Assembly: GCA_030280995.1 (NCBI GenBank)
Contig: JASXTE010000001.1
Coordinates: 5,357,501-5,421,500, forward strand
DNA from: Hemileia vastatrix
Taxonomy: Eukaryota > Basidiomycota > Pucciniomycetes > Pucciniales > Zaghouaniaceae
Direction of reading: 5' to 3'
DNA: 64,000 nt
The notes under the pieces are model-generated. The model did not search any database. It worked only from the letters and a program-made list of their open reading frames with translations, and was not told the origin of the DNA. Below are positions 10,171 to 20,680 of this stretch, one piece after another (the stretch's first letter is position 1; each line of letters begins with the position of its first letter). Position numbers and translations under genes: made by a program.

Positions 10171-10525
10171 AAAAAAAAAAAATAAAATATCCACTACAGG
10201 ATTACATACCTTTTTGCATCCCCCCAAATTTTTCTTTTCATTCTCTCCACCCAGTTATTCACTCTAATTTTTTGTAATTTTTTTTATTGATCACTGCTTG
10301 TTTTCTATTGTAAGCTTTCATTTTTTTTAAATTTCTTCTCTTTTAATTAATTTTAATATTTCAACCACTAACATTGTGTTTCTTCAACATTATTCATTTT
10401 TATTTTAATGTACCCTCTTACTATTTAGCTACTTTTGTTTTGTAAGTCATTCTTTACTTTGAAAATAATTTTTATTTTATTTTTTTTAATTCTAAGCCCT
10501 TTTTTCAGTTTGCTTTTAACACACT

Positions 10526-11530
10526 ATGCCATATTTGAAATATGATCCTGAGTTCAAAGTCTCTGTGGTAATTGATTCTTTGAAAGGAGAATCTCTTCAT
10601 GAAACTAATGAAAAATATTGGTTCAAAATCCACAAAAATTCACTACACAAATGGTTTAAGCTGTATCAGACAAAAAAATCTGTTTTTACTGATACAACTA
10701 CTTATCTCAGACATGGTTGTCCTTTAAAACTACAGGAAGAAGATTGACAATTTATTCTAGATCTGGTATTACAAGACCCAAAGATTTATCAAGATGAAAT
10801 TCAACAGAGTTTATTATAAGAATGAAATGCTAAAGTCTCATAATCTATGGTTGGAAAATAATTTCTGGAGCATCTTCATTTGAGCAAAATGAAACTACAG
10901 AATGCTAATCCTGGCAAGAATCCTTATCAAAGAGCCGAATTTCTTTCAAATGTTGGTTTACTTGAACACAGCCATTTATTTTTGACAGGTGTTTTTTGTT
11001 TACTTTATTATTTCATTATATGTTGCATTATAATATATATATTCTTGTATTATACCAGATGAATGTGGCATAACTGTTGGTGGGACCACACGTGATAAAG
11101 GGTGGGCATTAAAAGGAAATCAAACCAAGCGAATTCCACAGGTAGGAGGCATTATTAAATTCAACTTGATTCCTGCTGTTTCACTTACCAGTCTTTTTAA
11201 AAGTATGGTTCTGTAAGAATTGGTAACACAGTTTCAATTTGAGTTTTACTTAGAAAAAATTCTGTTTAGTTTTCTTACAATTTTTTCATATTTAAGTACT
11301 TACTAGTAATTCCAATTTTTATTTTTTAGGTGCCAATGATGAAGTGCAATCCAGGTCCCAAAAGTGTATTGGTGTTGGAAAATGATTCCTTCCATCATGG
11401 TGGAAGAGTATTAGAAATTTTAATTAAACATGCATGTAGGATTTTGTATTTTCCCACATACTCTGCTGACTTGAATCCAATTGAGAAATGTTTTTGTGTA
11501 CTAAAGAGAAATCTAAAAAAATATTCTTAA
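10526..11530 (+). pseudogene. Tc1/mariner-like (DDE_3) transposase remnant with two introns
   Basis: An N-terminal helix-turn-helix-like region starts MPYLKYDPEFKVSVV (10526-10747) and ends at a TGA. The frame reopens to about 10988. Two introns with clean borders are visible: 10989-11058 joins to DECGITVGGTT (first catalytic Asp), and 11142-11329 joins RIPQ to VPMMKCNPGPKS. The second block ENDSFHHGGRV has Glu-Asn where DN is usual. The third block SADLNPIEKCF carries the Glu of NPIEK. It ends at 11530. The central region between 10747 and 10880 has several stops. It could be the source of enzymes acting on Mb-type MITEs, but element ends were not found. Confidence 0.8.
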
Positions 11531-11959
11531 TTTACAGGAGGTCCTGAAGATGAGGTATAATTATTTTCTGGTTAAAAACTCTATTCAATAATACATTGAT
11601 GAGAAAACTGTTTAAAGAAAGTGGTTATATAGTTTGATAAATTTGTACAGATTATCCTCAAGTCTCTTAGATCTATGAAATGAATATTAATTTGAAATTA
11701 CAACTCAATAATGTGTTGTGTAACTGTTTCTTTTGCTTCTCAAAAATTGGCACATTTTACACATTGAAAAATCTCTTTAAGTTTGATTGATTGTTTTTTT
11801 GAATTGCAAAATATATCATTTTTTTATTGTTGCTTCATTATTTAAAAAATTTTGGCAAAAAATATTGTTAAATTAGATACTCATAGAATATGTGTTATAT
11901 TAAATTTTAATTAATATATTTTTTTCTATGTACACATTATAGCCAGGATTTACTTTCTC

Positions 11960-12135
11960 AATTAAAAAATGTGTGGATGTTTGTGAGAAAAAATTTCAAG
12001 TGTTGAAAAGTACTTTTTCAATGAAAAAATGTGTGGTACTTTGTGAGAAACAAGAACTTCAAGTGGTGAAGAGTACCTTTGCAACAAAAAAATGTGTGTT
12101 TGTTTGTGAGAAACAAGAATTCAAAGTAAGTGGTG
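11960..12135 (+). repeat. Three tandem units of 60-63 bp encoding a Cys/Glu/Lys peptide repeat
   Basis: The block AAAAAATGTGTG recurs at about 11964, 12024 and 12087, and each unit also carries TTTGTGAGAA and AAGTGGTGAA-like blocks. The periods (60 then 63) are multiples of three, so an open frame (11973-12215) repeats a peptide with CEKQE and KSTF. A later degenerate CEKKN unit follows. Whether it is coding is unclear; the periods favour it. Confidence 0.6.
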
Positions 12136-12215
12136 AGGAGAAAATCTTGTGTCATTTTTCAATTTTTTTCTCAAACTCTGTGATTTTTTGTGAGAAAAAA
12201 AATTTAAATTGGTAA

Positions 12216-12559
12216 GGAGAAGATGTTACTAGCCACTGTACAGATATTTGAAAAAAGCTTGTGTCTTTTTTCAATTTTTTTTTCTCAAACTCCTCACAGA
12301 ATTTAATTTAAGACTACATAGCTATAGTATTTTTTGTTGGGACAAATACATTCTATTCCCATACCATTGTTTTTTAGGTTAACAATAAACAATTAAGTAT
12401 GCTCTATTAAATAAATTTACCACAACCAAATAAACCTAAGACTACAAGAAATCAACTGCTGAAAAATTACTTAGTAAGCTCTAACTTCCTTATTATATAA
12501 AATAGTAAGTTGATTAAATTAATATAGGCATTTCTAATTTTCATGTATCCCTTGATGTC
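12216..12559. other. No gene seen
   Basis: AT-rich spacer with two copies of 'cttgtgtc.ttttttcaattttttt.tcaaac' (about 12146 and 12258). It could be the tail of the mariner-containing insertion. No element border was identified. Confidence 0.4.
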
Positions 12560-13945
12560 TAAGATAAGTTGGATATGTTTTTGAACATCACACTAAGGCT
12601 CTAGCATAAGCAAAAGGAGCACCATACTCTTCCAACTCACTTGCTTTAAAGTTAAAGAAAAAAGTCCAATGATTCAATTATAGCTTCCTCAAACCTTCTT
12701 GAAAATCTACATAAAAAGGGTCTGCTTTAGCATATTGCTGGATTTTGAAATTTGAAGAAACCACTGAAGTGATTGAATTTGTGTGATTCATATTTTTTTG
12801 GCTCATACATTGTATAGTAGTACCTAAAATTTCAGCAAATGGATTGGGAGAATTGATTGTTGTGGTGGAAGAAATATTGTTTTGGACCTGTGTTGAAGCA
12901 AGAATTGCATGATGTTTAAATTGGAATGGGGGTGTCTTTGGTGGTATTAGATGTGTTACTTGATTTGGATTTGAATGCTATAAACATTAAAAAAATTAAG
13001 CACATAAAAAAATATCAAAAAAAGTACTTACAATTTCCCTAGCCCAAATTTCTTCCAAAGATTGAGTAATTATGGAGTACTCTTCTGGATTTGATGGATT
13101 GACACAACATAGAAAAAAACTTCTGAACGTCCAGTGAGGTCTTTATGAGGTGGATGAGATTCATAGATTAAACACACAAGATCAAAATTATCAGCTCTAT
13201 TTTGAGTTTCTGCACCAATTTGAGAGATGTTGTTGCCATTTTTTTCTTTTTTTGATTTAGAATTTCTCAAGAATCAAGAAACTGATTGTCTTTAAAATCA
13301 AAATATGCACTTAAGAGTGATCACCAAGAGTAACATAAATAGACTTACTTGTGCAGCCCACTTTGGATGCTTTTGTTCAAGTCAAAAAAAAATCCTTCAA
13401 TCTTCAGGTAATGTCTCAGAAAGATCAAGGAACTTTTTAAAAATTTCACATGTTGCTAAGCATGTGTTTTTCATAGCTGAAAAAATACCACTGTTTGGAA
13501 TTACAATATTCAAATTCAGAGAATTAGAATCAATTTCTTTAAAAATGTGTTCAGCCCAAGTATTTTGCTCCTTTTTTTTTATTGTAGAGATAGTTTGCTC
13601 TTTAAAATTGGCTAAAGAAGTATTAGAAATATCCCAATGGAAAAACAAATTTTCTGGCTCTGAAGCAAATTTTTCATACCTTTTTCTTTGAGTAGTAGAA
13701 GATCTTTTTTGAGGCCCACTCATATCTTCTTCCTTTGTAATAAAAAAGATATACTCTGTATACACCAGTATTTGAGTAAAATCTTTATTGTGATCCAATT
13801 GACCAATACCATTGCTTAAAATATCTTTGGAATCATCATCTTCAGTTTCACTTGTTGGGTATTCTTCAGATCTGTTAAAATCTAAAGGAGATAATAAAGT
13901 GATGAAAACACAATTATTAAATATCTCACCTGAGAAATGTAACAT
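12560..13945 (-). pseudogene. Unrecognised multi-block ORF, probably repeat-associated
   Basis: Minus-strand frames give a first block of about 180 aa (13945-13397; acidic N-terminal part with SETEDDDSKD, then RYEKFASEPENLFFHWDI and CEIFKKFLDLSETLPED), a second at 13270-13070 with SHPPHKDLTGRSEVFFYVV, and a third at about 12965-12570 with ELEEYGAPFAYARALV. Stops or unspliced introns lie between them. The coherent composition over 1.3 kb argues for a former gene rather than chance. I do not recognise a domain; a polyalanine-free, charged protein of a rust repeat family is the best description. It lies inside the LINE interruption. Confidence 0.45.
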
Positions 13946-13989
13946 TAGTTCAGAGAAAAAAAAGAAGAAAATGAAGACATTACCAAGTT

Positions 13990-14409
13990 AAAAAGAAGTG
14001 ATGAATTATGATTAGTAATTAATCACTCAGGATGAATAGATATAAATTGTGCTTAATATGAAGTCAAGTGAAAATTAAACAATAATATTACCAAATTCAA
14101 AAAACACATAAAACAAGAGTTATGAATTGAAAAAATTGTTGAAGAGTTAGTAAGGAGGGAAAAGATCAAATGGGTAGGTTCCAGTAACGGGGGAGTTCTG
14201 TTGCTGTGCTGTCCATTTTTTCCTTGCTGAAAGCTGGAAGCACATAACCTTTATGACACCCAAATTGAATTGTACTGGACAACTTATTACACATTAGAAG
14301 GATTTGATCCCAGAAATGGTCATTTTCAGGAAAGATATGGCTGGTTGCATTCTTTCTGAGTGTCTAAAAATAGGTGAGGGGAAAGGCAAAAGGTTTTTAA
14401 TTTTTTTTA
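13990..14409. other. No gene seen; right flank of the insertion in the LINE
   Basis: AT-rich sequence between the unknown ORF and the LINE RT fragment. No terminal repeat or target duplication could be matched to the other side near 10170. Confidence 0.35.
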
Positions 14410-14875
14410 CAATTTTACAAAGCTTTATTGGTCTATCTGTAAGAGTAACAACTTAGTTTTGACTTTGTCAAACACTGCTGCATGATTTTTTCCCAATGAA
14501 AGAGTGTCAATCCCAATTGAGGAGAGTCTATCCATAATACTGTCTGGGTTCCTGTTGGCAGTAAGGTAAATGATATCATCCATGTACCCTAGGTCCAAGC
14601 AGATGGGAAAGATGGAGAGGAGGGAAAGAAGCAAGGAGTTGAATGTGATTTAGAGAATCAGAAATAGAGGAGAGACTTGCAGGAGGACTTTGGGGAGAAA
14701 TATATTATGGGATTCATAGGAGGAGAAGGGAATGCTTGTATACCTATCATGGAGAAAGCTAGTAATTATTTTGATAAGATGTATGGGAAGGGGGAAGAAG
14801 GATAGAGTAGCTTTGAGTCCTGTTATGTCAACTGATGAGAAAGCACCCTTCACATCCTGAAAAGCGCCCCCACAA
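14410..14875 (-). pseudogene. LINE reverse transcriptase palm fragment
   Basis: Minus-strand frames start with DVKGAFSSVDI (RT motif with the first catalytic Asp) near 14870 and continue to a block with YMDDIIYLTA, the YxDD catalytic pair, near 14585-14560. They end near HAAVFDKVKTKLLLL. Two stops break it. Order and family match the LINE pieces at 8460-10170, so both are probably one element. Its 5' end is cut at the Gypsy LTR border (14910). Confidence 0.8.
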
Positions 14876-14909
14876 CATTAACCTTGAGCCACTGGTTCTT
14901 GACCCACGT

Positions 14910-16002
14910 TGTAGACAATCCTATAGTACTAGCTATAGGCCTTGACCAAGGGAGTTGGAGAAAAACCAGAGAGAAAATCCCCTGTCCCTTTAGAAAAATA
15001 GAGTGAGATTTACTTGCTAAAGTAAGTTGGTTCCTGTTTTGCTAAAGCTCCTGTTTAACACACTTGACTGCTTGATGAGCCAAGAAAGTAGTCCCCAGAC
15101 AGACTACCAGACCAAAGAACTGAAATGTAGACCAATGTCCACACCAGAGACAGCAAAGATACTTGATGTAGGCTGCAAATGCACACCAGAGACAGCAATA
15201 ATACTTGCTATAGCTTGCAAGACTATAACAGAGAAAACAGTTGCCAAAGTTAAGTTAAATGAAGAACTTACTTGCAACAAACACAGCCAATTGTGGCCAG
15301 AAAACAGTGAAAACTGAGTGAGGAACAATGAGATCACCTCCGGATGGTTGTATGATGATTAAGGTTGCCCCAAACTGTCTTATTCACTATGTACACACAG
15401 ACCACTAACTAAGAGCCCATGCACACCCACCAATCTGGCGCCTGTACCCGCCAAATTGCATAAAAAACCCTCCTGAAGCGCTCCCCAACCTCCTAAAACA
15501 GAGGCGGGCGGGCCGCCCGACTTCGGAGATGCCGCCTGAAGCGGCCCAGCCTCCCTGAAGCCAGAAAACCAACAAAAACCACTAATCTACTTAGAAAAAT
15601 TAGCTACAACTACTAAAACCTTTAAAACACGTAATTTCACTATAACAACATTGAGACATGAAATATAGAGAAAAATTAGCTCTATCCAATGGTAGTAAGC
15701 ACTTAACCCTAAGACTTAAGGTTAGCCCATAAAACACAAAAAACAAAATTAAACAGCAATCTTTTATAAATGAAAAATGAGGAAATGACCCCTTAAAACT
15801 CAGAATATGAAAAATGTCTTCAAGACATAAAATATAGAGAAAAACCAGGGCTATCCAATGATAGTACCCACATACCTGAAGACCCAATATCCACGGAATA
15901 AAACCAGAAAAATACCCAATTCCTTAACAGATGTCAATTAAGACATGCACAAACAGCACCAAATCACACAACAAAGGCCCCTTCCAATGTTGGAAGACCA
16001 CA
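14910..16002 (-). repeat. 3' LTR of Gypsy-1
   Basis: Starts TGTAGACAATCC and ends GGAAGACCACA on the plus strand. It matches 23643-24659 in order throughout but contains an extra GC-rich block (15502-15537). The start of the upstream-most plus-strand ORF reading (15931) lies inside this LTR. Confidence 0.85.
15502..15537 (+). repeat. 36-bp CpG-rich cassette in the 3' LTR
   Basis: The block begins AGGCGG, has GGCCGCCCGAC after three bases and ends GCCGCCT, so the two ends are inverted copies. It has about eight CG steps in an otherwise CG-poor region. It is absent at the matching place of the other LTR (about 24205-24225). A reverse-complement relative lies at 17788-17823. Confidence 0.8.
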
Positions 16003-16020
16003 TCCTCCCTCCAGTTGAGA

Positions 16021-16467
16021 ATGTCCGCATTCATTCTTCATCCAACTACCATGTTTAACCTTCTTCCCAAATCTGCCTCTGAAATGGGTCCCTGCCAATA
16101 CTGCATTGACAATAATTTAATCTGCACCATGACACCACCTGTCCATCCATACAGAACGTCCAGCGATGTCTGCCAATCCAGAAAGAAGACCTGCCACAGA
16201 CCTGGTCCACTTTCTTCTGCAACAGATTCACCTTCACCTCAACCTGGTCCTTCTTCTGCCAGCACCAAAAGATCTAGGCCATCCATCCTGATGCCCAGAT
16301 TAATCAAAAAGCTCCACCCTTCCCAGAAGAGTGCCACAACCCATAAAACAACTAGTTCCCCCATCCCTGGTCCATCTGATGGTAAAGAACATTCATTTCT
16401 TCCTTCAACTTTAAAACTGATAACTTCTCAGTTACTCCCTCTTCTGATAGTGATGATAACAATATAG
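16021..16467 (+). CDS. Small Cys-rich ORF in Gypsy-1, antisense to gag-pol
   Basis: About 148 residues from the ATG at 16021. After a short leader comes CQYCIDNNLIC (C-x2-C-x6-C), then about 18 residues and CQSRKKTC (C-x6-C). This is the spacing of a fungal Zn2Cys6 cluster with one cysteine lost (Ser in its place). A Ser/Pro-rich, basic tail follows. The ORF at 17377 has the same layout with all six cysteines. It lies between pol and the 3' LTR on the opposite strand to gag-pol. DNA binding is inferred from the cluster only; it may be a decayed duplicate of the next ORF. Confidence 0.5.
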   Translation: MSAFILHPTTMFNLLPKSASEMGPCQYCIDNNLICTMTPPVHPYRTSSDVCQSRKKTCHRPGPLSSATDSPSPQPGPSSASTKRSRPSILMPRLIKKLHPSQKSATTHKTTSSPIPGPSDGKEHSFLPSTLKLITSQLLPLLIVMITI

Positions 16468-16751
16468 GATCCATTGCACTACCAACACCAACGCACTTGC
16501 CCACTATCAAGGCCAAGTTCCAACAACACACATCTCAACAGAAACAACTTCTGCTTCACTACTTCCAATCCACTCCTGCTAGAGATCCACAGGACATTGA
16601 GAACAGAAGACACCTCATTCACCAGTTCAAGGCTAATTCTGAACACTTCATTTCATCTCTTGATTCCCTCTGTAATTCCACTAGTACTTAAGTTTGATTC
16701 AGAAAGAAAAATTGACCACACCCTCTATAGGATGTAGCCACAAACAACCCT

Positions 16752-17225
16752 CAGTTTTAAGTCTTGGGGGACCATCCTCATTTTATAGTCTTGGGGGACT
16801 CAAAAACCATCAGTTTAAAGTCTTGGGGTAATTCTGGGGTAATTGTGAATAGAGCTGCCAGCCCATCAATTACCCCCAAACTTGCCTTTGCTAAATTCGG
16901 AGGCTCCCCCTGTGGATACCCTCCACCAATCTTTCAAAACCAACTCCAACAACAAAAACTTTTCCCTCAGTTTATAGTCTTGGGGGACTTACAACCCTCA
17001 GTTTAAATTCTTGGGGGACTAACACAGTGTTCAGTTTAAAGTCTTGACGGACTAATCTTGATAAAATCTTGAATCCAGCCAGTTTAAAGTCTTGGAGGAC
17101 TAACAGAAACCAGATTTCAGTTTAAAGTCTTGATGGACTGCCTTGATACCATAGATTTTTCAGTTTAGAGTCTTGATGGACTGTCTTGATACCACAGCTT
17201 TTTCAGTTTAGAGTCTTGATGGACT
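16752..17225 (+). repeat. Ten spaced 22-bp direct repeats in Gypsy-1
   Basis: Ten copies of a motif based on CAGTTTAAAGTCTTGG followed by GGGACT or TGGACT start at 16752, 16779, 16811, 16968, 16999, 17032, 17080, 17118, 17161 and 17204. Spacers run from about 5 to 140 bp and are unrelated. The last three drift together (GATGGACT). The array lies just upstream of the ORF starting at 17377. Confidence 0.85.
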
Positions 17226-17376
17226 GACTGAATTTTGCATAAAATAGACGCAGCCAATTTCATGCAGCACACCTCTACAGCCAACCTGCTGAACTTCCAC
17301 CTTCACTTCATCATCTACCCATCACTGACAAAAATCTCCTCCTATCCCTTTTCATCATCTTTTCTCACCACAGATC

Positions 17377-18945
17377 ATGGCTGGTTCTCCTGATGTTAAC
17401 CCTTCTACTCTCCCTTGCTTCACTGCTCCCAAGGACTATGCCTGCAAACAGTGCATCCACATGTGCAGACCTTGCACATTCACTCTTCCAAATCCTGAAT
17501 CCAAATTCTACAACAGGGCTTGTGAATCTTGCTATTCCAAAAAGAAAAGATGTGAAAGAGATGCAAACTACCCTATTCCTCCGCCTTCTCCTTCTCACAA
17601 ATACATCTCCAGATCCCCTACCAGATCCCCAGAGCTTGGTCCTTCCTCTTCCTCTCTATCTTCTGCTCCTTCCAGAAGATCCATAAGCTCAGCTTCCCAC
17701 ACTCTTCCCAAAAGACCAGCCTTAGCCTCACAAGAAACTGCTTTTATCTCCAACAAATTAGCTCCAAAAGCTTCAAGATCAACTCCCAGGCGGCCCGGCC
17801 AACGTCGGGCGGCCTGTCCGCCTCACCAAACAGTGAAAATCAGGGCCAAAACCTCCAAAAACGGCCAGAAAACAGCCAAATTCATTCAGACAACAATAAC
17901 AACTCAACCCAAATACCTCCTACTGCTCCCAGAGCAATGCAATCCACCCTTCCAAAGTCCAAAAGCACCAAAATTTCCCAGATTTCTAAGAGACCTGCCA
18001 GAGAATCCCAAGAAGAAACCAGAACAACACACACTGCTCCACAACAACAACTTCGTCCCCAACTAAGAAAAAGAAACTACACCTCTCCTCTGTCAGCCAA
18101 CTACTCTTCTGACAGTTCCATCTCTTCAAAATCTCCATCCAGAAGAGAGCAGTCTTCTTCCAAATCCCCCTCTCCTGCTCCATCCTTTAACAACCCTGGT
18201 ACTCCATCACCAGCACCTCCTCCAGCTGAATCCAACAGAAATAACAACCACAACAACAACAACAATCTCACTGCTCCAACTAGGCCCCAGGAACATCAGC
18301 ATCCCAGTTCACCTTCTCAGGATCCTTCAGAGGAAGACCATGAGAATCCATATCTTTCCCTAGTTGATCCACCCACTATGACCATTACAATATTGTCAGA
18401 GATCCAAATCCCAGCTGCTTACAGATTTGATGAGCTTCCAATCTGTAAGTCCCAAATTAATTATCCCATTTCTTTAAAAAAATAATTACTGATCCAATTC
18501 TTCTTGTCTAGTTGGCACCCCTCCTCCTGAATCTATTATTGGAGTTAGCCAACCTCTTGAAACTTCTTTGACCCTGGATTATGGAGACATGAAGAAACAC
18601 CTAAGCACCATGTGTTCCAACATGCTAAAAGCCTTTTCCCTCCATGGACCTTTGAATGAATTTGAAAAATCCCTGAGAAAGCACCTACTGGACGACCACT
18701 GGAAAATGTCTAGGATAATTAAACACACCCTCCAGAACTCCATTCCTGCCTCTTCTTCTTCCTCCTCTGAACTTCCCTCTAATCCAATTCCTGACCATTA
18801 CAATCCCTATAATACCTCCAGCAGGATGCACTTCAAAGAACACAGTTCTTCCCACAATCCCAAGAAAAAACAAAACGTCATCACAATCCAGACCAGCCTC
18901 CAGAAGCTTCATCATCCAGACAATGAGCTCCTGCAAAAAGATTAG
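17377..18945 (+). CDS. Zn2Cys6-like ORF with one intron in Gypsy-1, antisense to gag-pol
   Basis: The N-terminal region has six cysteines spaced C-x2-C-x6-C-x15-C-x2-C-x6-C (ACKQC..C, then CESCYSKKKRC), the pattern of fungal binuclear zinc clusters, though the loop is longer than in typical regulators. A Ser/Pro-rich stretch follows. The frame shifts near 17760-17800, then runs to an intron at 18445-18511 (67 bp, GT..AG). It continues as GTPPPESIIGVSQPLETSLT to a stop at 18943-18945. The middle is Asn/Ser-rich. A transposon-borne DNA-binding or capsid-accessory role is possible. It has no gag, protease or RT character. The frameshift means this copy is probably not functional. Confidence 0.5.
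17788..17823 (-). repeat. 36-bp CpG-rich cassette inside the antisense ORF
   Basis: On the minus strand it begins AGGCGG, has GGCCGCCCGAC after three bases and ends GCCGCCT, exactly like 15502-15537 with differences confined to the two short variable parts. It sits in a coding frame and its length is a multiple of three. Confidence 0.8.
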
Positions 18946-18949
18946 AAAC

Positions 18950-19284
18950 ATAATAATAATATAAAACAATTAATAAAAATAATTTCAGAATTTATTTTTT
19001 TTTAAACGTACTAATATATTAAATTAAAAATTTATAAATAAAATGAAATAAAATAAATGAAATAAAATATAATATAATATAAAAAATAATACAAATTGTA
19101 TCCCCCAGCCAATTGATGAGCTCATCCCCTGATACCTTACCCACATCCAAGTGCACCTTGATGTGGATACACAATTAATTCTTTTAAATGGTTAACAGAA
19201 AACAAAATTCAAAAAATTTAGAAATTCAAAAAATTATAAAAAATAATGAAACACAGAAACACATGAAATAAATAATAAATAAAA
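18950..19284. other. AT-rich low-complexity break in Gypsy-1 pol
   Basis: Runs of AAATAAAAT-like sequence replace the rest of pol. A short block with CCAATTGATGAGC occurs twice (about 19110 and 19302), so a small duplication accompanied the deletion. No gene is seen. Confidence 0.5.
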
Positions 19285-20240
19285 ATAAAATAGCATTGCC
19301 CGGCCAATTGATGAGCCTTTCCCCACCAGGATTTTCTTTCAACACCTCATTATCATAATCAGTGGATGGTCCTTTAATTCCACCATCATAAATTAAAATT
19401 CCAGCATGAGTAGTAACCTTATCCTAAAAAATCCAAGCCATTTGTTCTTGATAAGCTGTAACTGAATTTCTTTCTCCTTGAGGCAAACTTGTGAGCTGCA
19501 ATCTTCCCAAAGGAGTCTCAAAATTTGTGAGAGGCCTCAAATCCACATGAAGCTCCCTCTCATAATAACAACCCATTAATATCACCCAAACCATAACACA
19601 GTCTTCAAGAAAAATCTTCAAAAAATCATCTGCGCTTTGAGGCATACCAGAATCTTTGATAGTGACTCTATTCAAAGCTCTAAGATCATGTACCACTCTT
19701 AACTTCCCATTTTTCTTCTTCACACAGAAAATAGGACTTGAATAACTGGATTTTGACTTTTCATATAACCCAGTCCTGACCCTTTCCCTGGCAATCTCTA
19801 GAAAATCATATCTGGTAACAGCTGGTATTGGAAAAGGTTTGATTTTCCAAGGTTCATGAAAAACCACAGGAATCAAGTAAGGTTCCCCATAAGAGTGTTT
19901 CAACACCCCCTATACTCCTGTACAAATGCCACAGCCCTCTCTCTTAGCACAATAACATGCAACAACAACTTTTTTTCTTCTTCAGACAACCACCCATCAA
20001 TACACAAAATGAACAACTTTAAACCTTTCCGCAGTCACTCTAGCAGTTTCCACAAAATAAGGAGTATTCTTCACCAGAGAAGTACAGTATGGATCTCTTG
20101 GAAATGGAGGTCTCTTCAAAGGAGGATTCAAAACCACAGATATAGGCTCATTGACAGGCCTAATCTTCTGAGCTAACTTCTTATATTTTGCAGCCCCACC
20201 TTCAACTTGAGGAATCTTCAGAAATTCTTCTTTACAAGAC
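19285..20240 (-). pseudogene. Gypsy-1 reverse transcriptase, 3'-truncated
   Basis: The open part (19906-19424) reads YGEPYLIPVVFHEPWKIKP, then the RT fingers VKKKNGKLRVVHDLRALN, TIKDSGMPQSADDF, and later LGRLQLTSLPQGERNSV. After a stop the frame continues with a DDG-like block (IYDGGIKGPS) and INWPGN, where the sequence ends at the AT-rich break. The catalytic metal-binding residues are poorly kept. Upstream sequence to 20240 reads in frame with two stops. The enzyme would copy retrotransposon RNA in the cytoplasmic particle. Confidence 0.85.
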
Positions 20241-20346
20241 GTAGAAAAAAAACCAAGGGTTTCCCATTGCTCACATGTGTGTCCAAGGTAATGTTTTTGA
20301 AAGGTGTAGAAGAATCCCTAGAGATGAACAATTGGGAGGACTTACT

Positions 20347-20680
20347 TTAAGACCCCAATCTAATCACTTCAAAGATTTTCCTTATATCCACATCATCATC
20401 TTCACTCAAATCTTCCAAATCTTCAAATCTTGATTCATCCACAGAATAACATCTTCTAAAATTGTGCAGTTTATCCTCATGCTGGAGGCACACACCATCT
20501 TCAGAATAAAGCCTACTAAAATTGAGCAGTTTAACCTCATGCTGGAGGCCCAAATTGTGCATTTTAACCTCATTCTGGAGGACTGAATTGTGCAGTTTAA
20601 CCTCATGATGGAGACACAAGCCTTGCTCTTGCTGATCTTCACAAAAATTGATTTTATTTTCTTTCTCATCATCTTCAAAT
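20347..20680 (-). repeat. Tandem peptide repeat (LQHEVKLHN type) upstream of RT
   Basis: Four imperfect DNA units of about 45-60 bp with CAGTTTAACCTCATG encode, on the minus strand, LHHEVKLHN, LQNEVKMHN, LQHEVKLLN and LQHEDKLHN. An acidic stretch (EDLEDLSEDDDVD) follows. The flanks are also duplicated: 20241-20400 recurs at about 20750-20900. The repeat links the protease region and RT. The function is unknown; it may be a spacer that tolerates length change. Confidence 0.65.

Noticed and set aside
16752..17225. CRISPR-like array of ten 22-bp repeats
   Set aside because: Spacers vary from about 5 to 140 bp, repeats drift in a graded way, no cas genes exist and the setting is a eukaryotic Gypsy element.
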